Shown: in pieces, positions 14,206 to 26,800 of the stretch | Position numbering within the stretch: the first letter of the stretch is position 1 | How the letters are laid out: every line of letters begins with the position of its first letter | NCBI GenBank assembly: GCA_029964075.1 | Contig: CM057133.1 | Span: 15,338,699-15,402,698 of the forward strand | Direction: 5' to 3' | Source: Patiria pectinifera | Lineage: Eukaryota > Echinodermata > Asteroidea > Valvatida > Asterinidae | DNA length: 64,000 nt | The notes under the pieces: model-generated | Database searches by the model: none | The model's input: only the letters and a program-made list of their open reading frames with translations | What the model was told of the DNA's origin: nothing | Position numbers and translations under genes: made by a program

Positions 14206-14520
14206 GGTCATAATAATAATAATAATTATAATAATAATACTACTGTGGTGCATATACAGCGCTTTTAAAAGTCTCAAAGCATTTCACAACTATTACCCCT
14301 GTTCATCAGGCCATGAGACCACTATTTGCAGCAGCTCGACGCAATCTGATCTCTACCTTCACAGGTACCCATTTATACTCCTGGGTGGGGAGAGGCAATT
14401 GTAGTAAAGTGTCTTGCCCAAGAACACAAGCACCATGTTCCCCGTCAGGCTTCAAACCCACGTACCAAGGAATGCGAGTCAACACCGCAACACGGCTCTC
14501 CACAGGCGATAGTTACTTGT
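14206..14520 (-). mobile_element. tRNA-derived SINE, copy A
   Basis: Read on the minus strand it contains a degenerate Pol III B box (GGTTTGAAGCC), then CTTGGGCAAGACACTTTACT, GGAGTATAAATGGGTACCTG and a GCGCTGTATATGCACC-like tail ending in an ATT microsatellite. Copies B (28752-29130) and C (43318-43680) share this order. It lies just downstream of WDR91. Confidence 0.75.
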
Positions 14521-14817
14521 GGGCGACAGTTATGGTTTTTCATTTCCCTACTGTAACAAGACGGTCACCGAAAGAAAACTCACTTTAGAGAGGTTGGCAA
14601 GATACGAAGTTCCAGGAATTGCACATGTAATCAAAAATTCAAAATGACTCTCTGCCTCCTACTCTCCGGTAAAATAAATTTTAAAACGCACCAACTGTAC
14701 ATAAAAGATATCATGATCATCTTTCATTTAATATATTTCAGTCTTTGTGCTTCTTTAAAAAAATTGGTTATTAAAATAGTGATTTTTTGTGTTTTTTTTT
14801 TTACAGCCTGCGGAGCA

Positions 14818-17800
14818 TCACTGGCTGAGTAGAGTTGTGACCTGTACACGGCCGTCCATGGAGCCTGTTAGACACATGCCTGTGTTGACTGACGTGCACC
14901 AGTCGACGCTGACGACTGGAGTACGGTGACCCAAGATGGTCAACAGCCGCAGCATTCCCTGCTCTCTGTGCAGCTGGTATTGATTTTAACAAAAAAGAAA
15001 AATCATACTTGTTGATGGCTTTAAATTTTTACTAAAAATGAATGACAACGCCTTTGTTGTTTTCTTGACATAAAGGGCCCACGCAATGTAATTTTTTTAA
15101 TGCAATCCTTGAAAATGCACCTTTGTGTCCCATTTAACCTTATTTTCAGTTTTTGTTTTGCCATTTTCAAGGTTTTTTTGGTGCCTGTTTTGACTTTTAT
15201 GCTTATGCAAATTTCCATTTTCATGAGCAAAACTGTGATGACATTCCGGGCAGAAACCTTAATGTTACAGCTACATAGCACAAATAATTGCTAGAATTTT
15301 TGATATTTTGCTGTCGTAAAGTTTGTTTTTCTTTGGTGATTCGTCATTGTGTAAGTACAGGGTAGTAAGCCAATGAGCAACCTTTTCTCACTACTGTTTT
15401 AAATTAGCAAATTTTGGGTTCACAATCTGAACAGGAAACATCTAACTGAAAAGTGTCTTCCTGAAATGACATCACATCCAACCGGCGGGTAACCGCAGGT
15501 AACCACCGGTTCCTGCCGGTTCCAGGTGGGTTTCATCTGAGCATTTTGAAAAGAATGATGCCAAGTCATGAATATTGGTGTACGCAAGAGGTCATCCAGC
15601 CTGGCCCACGGACTCATTAGGACTGAGTCAACTGGCCTGGGATTAACTCCAGGGTGCCAGGACAGCGAACAATAGAAACCTCGGAGATACATTTTGAGGG
15701 ACGATTTTGCATGAACAGTCACCAATTTTTGTTGTCCACCACTCACCTTGTAAATGATGCCTCCGTATGGCGCACAGGTAAGCACGTGGGTGCCGCTGCT
15801 GTCGAAGGCAAACAGCTTGGCCCGGGGAGCCAGCTGTTGTTTGTATCCGCCGAATCCCGACATGATGAATGGTCCCGTGGCACCGTCGTGGATGTCTAGC
15901 TGCTGCAGCCTCTCACCGACTCGGTGCGTGCTCCACTGACTGAACTGTAACGTAACAGGAGATGAAATCGGCATTGTAGTCCAGCAGTGGCGTAGTAGGG
16001 TTCCAATTTGCAGGAATTTTTTTTTTGGGGGGGATGCTAATTTTCTAACGGAGGGTGGGGAGAGGGGGAGGGGCTCAATTGCTTCTTAAAGGGAAGATAC
16101 AACATTGGCAAAAATAAAATCACGAAATGGTCAAATTATCACGAAATACCTTACTGGATTGTTAGGGAATGACAGTCTAAAGCATCCTGTAAAATCGTGG
16201 CTCCTGGTGTGCTGACATTTTCAAGAAAACTTGTATTTTTTCAAATGCTGGTTGGCCAACCAGTGTTGGAAAAAAAATAGCTTGTTTCTAAAACTGCTCC
16301 TAATTTTTCGTATTGAGTTATTCCGCATTTTCTTGGCAATTGATTACACACCTGTGAAGGGGTACAAGTCTTCTAGACTGTTTCTCTATACCTTACAATT
16401 TCACAAAGTCTATAAATTGGTCCATTTCACCTTAGGGAAACAGACTTCAAGAACATGATTGGTTTTCTTGGTTTTTCCAGCATCTACAAGCCCAAAATGT
16501 GAAACAAGTCAATTTAACAATATCTGCTATAGCATACTAATCATCCGAATCCATTTATTTCTGAAAATTGCAGCAAAGGCAAATGTTGTACATTCCCTTT
16601 AACTTTTAAAGGCTCATTTTGCCTTCCCCAAATTCTGAGGTGTATGGGTCATTAGGGATGGACGCACTTGCCCCAAGCAGGGGCATTGAGGTGGGTTAGG
16701 GTAACAGGTTTACCTTTCCATCGGAGCCCATACTCAGGACAGATGTCTCATCCAGGCTGAACTGAGCTGCATAGACCGGACCCGAGTGTGCATGCCAACT
16801 GAGTAGACTCTCCAATCGTTGCATATCTGCAAGAAACACAACAAAAAACACAGTGTACATCACATAAGGCCAACAAAAAAAAGTCTCCAGTTTCTGGTAT
16901 GGAGGCTTGGCCCAAAAGTGGTGCGGCGATGCGGCTTTTTTTTTTTTTTTTACTTTTTTTTTTCTTCAAATGTCAGCTGATGAATGGTGCCAGACTAAAT
17001 TTAGTGCAAAATATACGGGAGTCCAGAGAGGCCACATAAAGCTTATACTCGATCGTAACCCCATCTAAAAACACGTTAAAATTGTGCAGCAGCAGGATTC
17101 CAGTCAAACCAGTGAGTTTGGCGGTTTTGAGACATCATCTTACATTGAAAAAAAAACCTTTTCATTTTGCCGACGCACATGGCTACGGCGATGCGCACAT
17201 ACCAGAAACCAGAGACTTTTTTTTTTGGCCTAATGTGTTTTCCTTTCTGGTCAAATTTGAACTTTTCAGTGTTTTTATGCCTACCTATTGTTCCTTTTTG
17301 GCAACGTTACTGGAAACAAAACATTATATTTTTATTTGTTTTAACCTTACCGAATATTCTGATCATGCCATCTGCTGCGCCAGTGACTAAGAGATGGCCG
17401 TTGTGGTTGAACGCTGTGCAGTTCACACAACCTGAATTGGTCGTCATAGCCAGCTCATTCTGGAAGAAAAAGAAATGTTCAAAACTAGGATGAGAAATCA
17501 AACTCTGAAAGTCTTCCAGCAAATAAATTACCATTGACAAAGAGGGCGGGGTGTGGAGTGGGGGGGGGTATAAATCGTTTTTGTCAACGAATAGTGTCCA
17601 TCTGCAAATTTGATGCAATGAAAAGGGCCACCTATGTCCAATGGTGTTAAGATCATTCGCTTTGAACACGCCCCCATTAGCCAGATGGGTGGGTGACGGG
17701 AAAAATGAACACGTTTCACCTCGGGGTAATTTCGCAGCTGTTTCCCGACTTCAAATTTGTTTTGTGTTCGTATTTCTATAATGGCCTGAACTCAATCCTC

Positions 17801-20800
17801 ATCAGATTTGTGAAAGAGGCGATGACTACACTTACTATGACCTTGACCTGTTTGATGTCACAGACTAGTAGCCTGGACGATACCGCTGTGGAGGGAAGAC
17901 CTGACGGCTGATGACTGGAAAGACTGGCTGCTGAACAGATGAAGGTGGAACCATTGGGACTGCAGCATAAAGAAACTGCCCTGCAGGAAACAAAGAGAAA
18001 CACAGTATTGTTGTGATTTATTGCACACTAAATTAACCCGATGGTTGAATATTTTTGTTTTCAAAAGGGGAAGGGGATTAAATATGTAGAATCTTGTGCT
18101 ATTTCCATATTGTAATACAGGGTGGATACAAAAATGAAACCGAATTGGAAGTTGGGCACATGTGAATCAAAGGGAGATATCCTCTGTTAGGGTTGAATCT
18201 CCTCTTTAAAATTCGAATCAAATCAAATCAAATCACATTTATTTCCTCTTCATGACAGAAATGAAAAATTAATATAAGTACTTAAACATATAAAGGCCTC
18301 TAGAGGTGGCAAAACCTTAAAAGCATAGCTTGTATCAGGCATGCCATTACACAAAACAGACGAATAATAACAGAAGAAAAAAAAAAAATTAAAAATGACA
18401 CCCTGATCGTGTCCTTACATTCACGATTGACTGAGCAGTGACCAATTTTATGAAAGGGTCTATTTAGAGGCTTGCGCCACTTTTCATGGTGAAATCTCTT
18501 TTTCCCCTACCTGCCTTGATTGGCAACCATAGCCTTTCACTCTGTGACAAATGACACAACAAAAACCGCAATTGAAAAGTGGCGCAAGCCTGTAAATAGA
18601 CCCTTTCATAAAATTGGTCACTGCTCAGTCAACCGTGAATGTAATGACATGACCAGGGTGTCATTTTACAGAGGAGATTCAACGCTAACAGAGGATATCT
18701 CCCTTTGACTCACATGTGCCCTATTTTTGTTTCAATTAGCAATAATATCTCGGTTTCATTTTTTTTTTATCCACCCTGTATAATTAAAACTAAAAGGTAT
18801 GTGTAGCTGATGGCTTGCGAGAGAAATATGTAACATTTTAATTCATTTCCTGAATATGTAAAAAAAAATTTAAAAAATTAATAAATAACGTTTTTCCGGG
18901 GGGGAGGGGGGTGCCCCCCCCACCCCCCTCTGGATCCAGAAATTTGCGAAGTTACCATTGCTTTTAAATTTCCTGCCTCCTTTCCTGGTGCCTTTTAAAG
19001 GGATTTTCACACATGCCCTCTTCCTTGGAAAAGCATTTCACAATGATGGCTGTTCAAACAAAAACTGAAACTTGAATTCCTTAAAAGTACTCTGACCATA
19101 CGTAACTGAACGAACAGCAACACAGCTAAAAATGATAAGGAGTTGATCACCCTATTGATGCCCTTTTTGAACCACAATGACATTTTGTTTGAATGCAAAC
19201 CTTGGATGGCCGCTATCTGTCTCTAAGTCGCACACTGGTTTCTTGGCCTCGGTGTCGTAGATCTTCACTGTGCCATTTGAACTGCCCAGTAACAACTGCA
19301 AAGTAATCAAACAGAATTGATGGGAACCTTACAAGTCTAGTCTGGCAACTGCAACTGAAAGCCACTGCACACATGTATGGGCTCCGTGCGCCAACAAAAG
19401 GGGGCGTTTTCGAGACGGGACACCACATGTGTGTGCGGGACTGGTTAGTGCGCGAAGCAAGCACGACTTACTTATTCTGAATGCGTACAAAGCTAAGCCG
19501 TAGCATCGTCGCGCGTGAGCACCAGGCGTCGTTGGTGCGCGTTCAAATGTAACTTTGCCTTCAAATTTAACTTGCGATAGTCTGGTAGATGATTCGAAAT
19601 ACACAGTGGATGGACCGGAACCAGTCTAGGTCTCCCCCAACTCTCCTTTTCTGGCCGTTGAAGGGGTACTTGTGAACGAAGCCCATAGATGCCAGCAAGT
19701 TCGCATGCAGGTCGCATGCAGGTCGCATGCAGGTCGCATGCATGTACTCAATACGCCTACAACCAAAAGCCTTATCATTTGAAGTAGATCATTTGCAACT
19801 ATCCCACAAGTAACATACCAAATTATTGTTCAAAGCTCAGGCCAAGTTCGCGCAAGGACTATAGTTGACCAATGGTTAACTAACGTTTGCCCAAACTCTG
19901 TCTAGTCGACGGTGGTTGACTACGTTAGTCGACTATTTGGAACCAGCCTACTGGGGTTGGTTGCTTCGCTGGTAACCAATAGCCGCGCGCATTCATAACG
20001 CTAGCAGAGGGCCAGGATCCAGAAGTTTTGCAATGACATTTTGACCAGCGTTTAACTAGAGACGTTCGCACGTTGCTATCAGTGCGCAGGCGTAAGGTAC
20101 GTCACAAATCAACCACTAGTCGACTAATGGTCCTTGCTCAAACTTGGCCTCACTTGATTCAAAGATAGTAATGTTTTTAAACTCCCTGTGAAATTATTCC
20201 TGCTGGCATGCTGTCATTTTGTAGAAAACAATATTAAGAAGGTCACTTCCGAAGATGAGTCAAGTGATGCATTTTTGGAAAGTTCTGTTAGCAGTGGTTG
20301 GTAACTGGGTGAATCCGTGAATGGGTGCACGCAAGCGTTGACACGAGGCACACATGGTTGCTATTAAATTACGTTTTTGTAAGTGAAATATCAAAGAAAA
20401 TTAATGGAAAAAGAAGAAAGAAATATCATCCTAATTTTGTTCATATGGGATTAGTGTTATGCTTTCTTACCAAGCGGTCAGACTTTGTAGCCCACTCTAT
20501 GGACAGTACTGGCGATTTATACATGATTGTTGCCGTGGTTATAGGGGACGGTGCAAACTTCCAAACCCTGTGTGGATAAAATAGGGTCTTTATGAAAATC
20601 AATATTTAATGAGAAAAACACAATGAAGAAGCTGTTTAGACAATACGAAAATAAAACTATTTCGTCATGAACTTATCATTGTGTGGTATAAAGAGGAAGT
20701 ACAGGGTGAGTCAAAAAAGCAAAACCCAAATGTCGGGACCATTGTTTTAGTAAAGTTCTGCATGTAGCATTTTCAAAATCTAGGATATGACAGCCCAATT

Positions 20801-23800
20801 TATAAGCTTTCTTTTAGTACAAGAATCATTCAAATCACTCATGTACTTTTAAAGTTACGGAATTTTAAACACAACCACCGTTTTAAGGTTCTGTCCAAGG
20901 ATCGCAAAAAAGTTCAGTGCTCTTTCAGCAAAACGAAAACAAATCACATAGGTATGTGTGTGAATTGTTTTCGTTTTGCTGAAAGAACGCACACCTTTTT
21001 GGTGATCCGTGGACCTTAACCTTAAACAGTGGTTGTGTTTAAAATTCCGTAACTTGAAAAGTACAAGAGTAATTTGAATGATTCTTGTACTGAAAGAAAG
21101 CTTAAGAATTGGGCTTTCATATACTAGATTTTGAAAGTGCTACATGCAGAACTTCAATAAAACAATAGTCCTGACATTTAAGTTTCGGTTTTTTTTTACT
21201 CACCCTGTACATTTCTTAAAATTGTGGGTTTGTGAGGTCCTGAAAAGAACCGGAGGAAACTCCACATTTCGGACAGTGTGCTCTGCCCATCATCGAGAGA
21301 CTGATAAAGCAGATAATCTACTTGCAAAATACAATCCTAATTTACAAAAAAAACTCACTTGACTACACCATCTATGTCCAAACTAGCCACGGTAGTGGCA
21401 GAGGGGTTGAACTTGCAGGCAGCTATGGCCGAGTGATGCTCCGTGTACTCGTCTTGGCTAAGGACTATAAATGGAGCTGCCTCCTCGTAATCTATGGAGC
21501 AACAAGTGGGCAAGTATTTTTTGCTATTTATAGAGTCAACTTTTAATAAGCGTAGGGTGCTGAGAGGGTTAACGCTGTAAATTGAGGAGTATAGCACCAT
21601 GCACACATATAGTATGGGCAGCCAATTAGGGCAAAACAGACAACTCAGCAAAATAGCCAATTATGCACACATATAGAAAACACAGCCGACTGCCCAAGCA
21701 GTGTTGGAGTACACGTACACGTACTCGAGTACAATTTGAGTACACACAAGTACTCGGCCCGTACTCGATTATTAGTACTAAAACAAAAATGGACTTGGCC
21801 TGTACTCGATTCTTCGTACTCCAATTTTGCACGGACTCGACAGTTTGGTATTCTGTACTCGACCCCAGTACTCAGGAGTACACATCGAGTACATTTCTTT
21901 TAAATCGATTCCATTTCTCAACCTGGTGCACAATGGCGCGGTTGCAGTCTGTATTACGGCTTAATCCAGTTCCCGCCTCCCCAATGTTACTTACACTGAG
22001 GATTCGTGAATCGGGAGCCTGCCAAGCTCACGCTTCATATGTACAATCGTGGCTTCACGGTGTTTCAATATGTAATAACAAACAACCAGCAATTGAAGTC
22101 TCGCTTTTTGGTTGGTTTTGTTATTTTTTTATTAACACAATTTGTTTGTCTACTTAATCAAGTTTGTTGTCTGGAAAGGGTTTCCAAAGTAGCCAATACT
22201 TCAGGTGTTTACCCAGCTATCCATGGTTTCTCTTCTTCTTTTTTAAGAAATGGTGAAAACAACCTGCCAGTTCATTCACTGATTTGATAAATTTTGTTTT
22301 ATTTTTACATTGTTTACACTCAAAGTTGTTTAGTATTAGCAAGTTGGTAAAGGATGCAACCTCAATCCTGCAAAATCCTCCAACTGCCTCCACGTACAAA
22401 TTGCACAGAGCCTCAATCCTCCAAAATCCTCCTCTATTCCTTGAATGTGGTCTTTCAAGGGGTGACCACTGCCTCAATCCTGCAAAATCCTACAGCAATC
22501 ACTGGCAATATGTGATGCGATCAAGCTAAATGAGTTGTTTGCCGGGAATTATCATTTGGAGATTCTGGCCAAAATAGGGCCACTTCATCACATCTCTTGG
22601 TGTTCCGACTTCCAAATCTTTTAAAATAAAGATGGTATCAGCATGCGGTTTTCACAGCAGTAATGTTGAGATTGTGCTCTTTTAAAATCTGCAAAAAAAA
22701 TTTTTGACCAGGGTCGACAAACGACCAGTGCCATCCTGGAGCAGTGTCGAGGATTTCAAGTATAGTCTAGGCCTACATTTATGCACGGCTGAGCATAAAC
22801 AACGCAAGGTCCGGCCCAATACCTTGGAACAGTGCATACTCCAAAATCAGCCACACACTTTTGCCAGATAGCCTCAATCCTGCAAAATCCTCCGTTTTGC
22901 AAAGAGGATTTGGGAGGATTTGTAAAAGTTAGGGTTAACTGACAATTATGTACACACAGAGACAACACCGCCGATTCGAAATGTCTACCTTGGTCTTGTG
23001 AGGGCTTCTTTGTCTCTTCAATAGGCACTGCAACAGGTTGGGGAAGGGCCTTAGGCACAGTCACATCCGGTTCCTTCTTCACGACAGGCTCAAGCGCGAC
23101 AGGCTCCGCGAAGTTTGGCAACGTGCCAAAGTTGCCACTCCGGCCAGGCTTGCCGACGCTCAGCATGTCCTGCATGCCGTACTCCTCCACGCTGGACTGC
23201 GACGCGTAGCGTTGCGAGTCTGGCGCCCTCCCCTGGTTGGATTTGGAGAGGAGTTCCCGTCTCTGCTGGGCGAGAGCCTGGGAGGATTGCTGCTGGGTGC
23301 GACCGGGCCTCTGGTGTGTGGCCGGCTGCTGGGACAGCTGGCTCATTTGGTTGAATCCCTTACAGCCAAAAAGAAAAGAGGGGAAAAAGGTTATGGTTGC
23401 AAACCTGTAAATAAGCTGTCATAGACTCCAGTGACAATTACGCCCACTCCCAGGTAATATATCCACAACTCTCCGAGGTGTTTGAGACCACATCAAATTA
23501 AAGCTTGTTTAATCATCGTTCACAGTGAGTGCAGCCTAGAGATTAAGGCTCGTGACTCATGTTCAGAGGGTCAGGGGTTCAAATCCAGCCACTGACCACA
23601 TGTTGTGTCCTTGAACAAGCCACTTCATCCCACTTGCCTCTCTCCACCAAGGCGTACAAATGGGTATCGGCATTAGCTGGGGAGTAACCTGTGATGGACT
23701 AGCATCCCATCCAGGGGGAATAGAAATATTCTCAGTCGTTTCATGCTACCGAAACTGGAGATCAACGCCGGCCTGATGGGCCACATTGCCTCGTGACAGA

Positions 23801-26800
23801 CTTCACTACCACTGCTAATCATCATTCATTTTCCGCTCAATCTTTGGGTTAACCGATCACTTTTGAGAGAAATTTCCATCCAAAGATGATCACCCCTAAA
23901 AGTAGTCATGTCGCCATTTTGTAAAATGATGTCGACGCTCAATTGCAAAATAGTGCGATTTGAAAATCTAAAATCTCTGAAAAGCTGAATAGGCAGGCTA
24001 TTCATATACCAAGAAGACCAGTAGCGAGTGAATGCAGTTCCGATCAGAGACGACAAAGCAAATTGGGGGATGTTCCAGTTGTTTCCTGTGTCACAACAAA
24101 TGGAAGGCTTAATTTTTTTCAGGTTGGTTTCAAATATCCGGTATCCAAAATTGTAGACGAAAAGTGGAATTCAAACCAAATTTTAAAAAATCTGGATTTA
24201 CATCCCACCACTATTTCACCCTTAATTGTACCTTTCCTCCATGAAAATTTTAAATCATCATCTAACCTGCACAGATATCCCCGACGATGCAGCCTGGGTG
24301 ATTTCCGCCTTCTTGCTTGTTCCTGACTCTCTCCCATTGGCCACTTGTCTAGTGACCTTGTCGCTGACACTGCCCAGGATCGCCGTGACGGCCCTACGGG
24401 CGGGGCCGGGTGTCCCTAGAGGGTTACTCCGTCTGATTGAGATCGGGGACGGGCTTTTCTTGGTGCTGCTTGCCCTGGCGGCTTTGAACTGTGGGTCTTT
24501 GACTTCGGCATTCCTATAAAAAATCAAACAAAATTTGAGCTTAATTTACACTCACATTGCTAGATGCAACACAGTGCAGCCGATGTGAAAAGTCTGTGGG
24601 ATATGTTTGCATTGGGCCACCAACACCAGTGCATAGCCCTCCTGCTATTTAAACAGTCACAGATAGTCAAAATTTCCATCAACTTCCCCTGCTATACTTA
24701 TAATGGCAGTCAGAACATAATGTCAAGCAAGCACTGTGACTAGTCAAACTCAGTCAGCAGACCATGAACAGACAAAGCAGGCAAGTTGTGGGCACAGCTG
24801 GCTTATCAAATACCCACAGTCAAAGCAAAACTGTATCAAGTTACATGGGCAGTCACGGCATGTCAGTCTGGGATTTCTTAACTGTTAAAATCAGTCACTT
24901 GATTGATTTTGACTGAAAGGACAACTTGGCACAGAATGCATGTTTGTATAGGAGGGATAAACTGTAACCTCTGAGACACTGGGAGCAAATCCCATTGAAC
25001 AATGTTACTGTTGTATCCTAATGTGGTTAGTGACCACAGACTCTGAAGCAGTGTGGCCTTGGGAATTTTGACCTGTGGAATATTGCTACACACTGGACAG
25101 GCTTCTCACTAGTCTAGGTCCAAGATTTGAATTTTTTCCTCCAGTTTTGCAGCCAGTCCCGTGACGTGACAAACGCAGTAGAAATGAATCAAATCCGGTC
25201 TTGGCAATATTGGCAGCACTACCCAGGAAATTCCGAGCATACCTCACGCACGCTGGTTTCAAAGCTAATACATGCACGTGTGGTATGCTTGGGAAATTCC
25301 TGGGTAGCACTGCCAATATTGCCAAGACTGGGTTGATTCATCTTGTTGATAGCGACCTCGCTTGTCACGGACCGGCTGTATAAGGAGAATAAAATCCATA
25401 TCCAGTCTTTGTCCAAGACTAACTTCTCACTTGCGTAGCGGGAAGTTCGCCTACGTAGTGGGCTTTTGCCCTCGTAGCAGGTGGTTGCCCGCAAAGTGGG
25501 CGTTTGACCACATAGTGGGTGAGGCTGCAAAGCCCCCTACACCACGAAGCGGGTGAGGCAAAGCCTCATCCATAACTAAAAGACTCTTGCAACAAACTAC
25601 AATGAAGGCTATTTTGACACACACTCAAAATTATTAAATTAGACAACAACAAAATTGACATATAGATATGATTTTACTGCTTTTACGTTGGTAAGGCAGT
25701 GAAGTCATCCTGCATCTCTGTGGCTCCGCCGAGTTCTGGAGGAAGCTCTAAGGATGCACCTTTCTCCTTCTGGGCACGCTCCAACATAGAAACCTGCAAG
25801 TAAAACATTCATCACATGGTCTCTGTAAGCATTTTAACCTTTACCCCCTTGGCTAGAAACCCTGTTGAACGCAACAACATGCAACACTTGTCAAAATGAC
25901 AAGCCTGCTCAGTGTAGCAAGATCCATCAGGTCGAAGTCTCAAGGTTAAACCGCCTCAGAGTCTGAGGTCACCGAATGCAGCTGGATACAACTGTGGCAT
26001 TGTTCAATAGGACTAGCTCTCATTTTTAAGAATCTGTCATTTACGCATTGGTGTTGATGGCTCAATGCAGCAAGGTCCCACAGATTTCACAACTGATGCA
26101 CTGCGTTGCGTCCAGCAGGGTTAGCATTCACCACTTACAATCCTTCGTGGTTTATTTAATGGTCAACTTATTTAATAGTCAATGAGTTCGTTATTATTAA
26201 TGATGTAGCTCTCCTTGACAAAGACAGATCCCATTGATGTTGTGTGAGGTCAGGCAGCAAGCGCATGTGTAAAAGTGCGGAAAGAATGTTGCAACCTGAC
26301 GCCATTTTTTTCTTCACATATCATCTCAATGAAGGTCATTCATTGCAAAAAAGATGAAAAGACATGAATCTGGGACTAAGAGACATTTCCAATTTTGTTA
26401 GGAAATACTTGGACAATTTTCTTGACTCTCCATAGACTTTGTACACAATCGCGGAAGTGGCGTCAGGTTGCAACATTCTTTCCAAAAGTACTTTATGCCA
26501 TTCGGAAAGCTCATGATGCTTGAACGTATGTACTCTCCATGGCTGGTCAAATAAAACTTTAAATATTCATATCCTGCATACCCGCATATCCACTGCCCCC
26601 CCCCAAAAAAAATTTGTCTTAAACTGGATGAAGAAATAAAGAAAATGCATTAACCCTAACCCTCCAGGGTATTTTGGCTAGAAACCCTGCCAAACGCAGC
26701 AACATGCAACATTTGTCTAAGTGACAAGCCTGCCCAGTGCAGTAAGATCTATCACGCAAAAAGTCTCAAGGCCACACTGCCTCAGAGTCTGTGGTAACCG

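Noticed and set aside
15654..15939. Plus-strand frames overlapping WDR91 exon 15
   Set aside because: They are shadows of the minus-strand coding exon.
22756..22988. Continuation of the 196-codon frame beyond WDR91 exon 8
   Set aside because: It reads past the donor at 22988 into intron containing the CCTCAATCC repeat; the next exon joins in phase at 21491.
26650..26664. Interstitial telomere repeat
   Set aside because: Only about two CCCTAA units, placed at a transposon terminus with TTAA.
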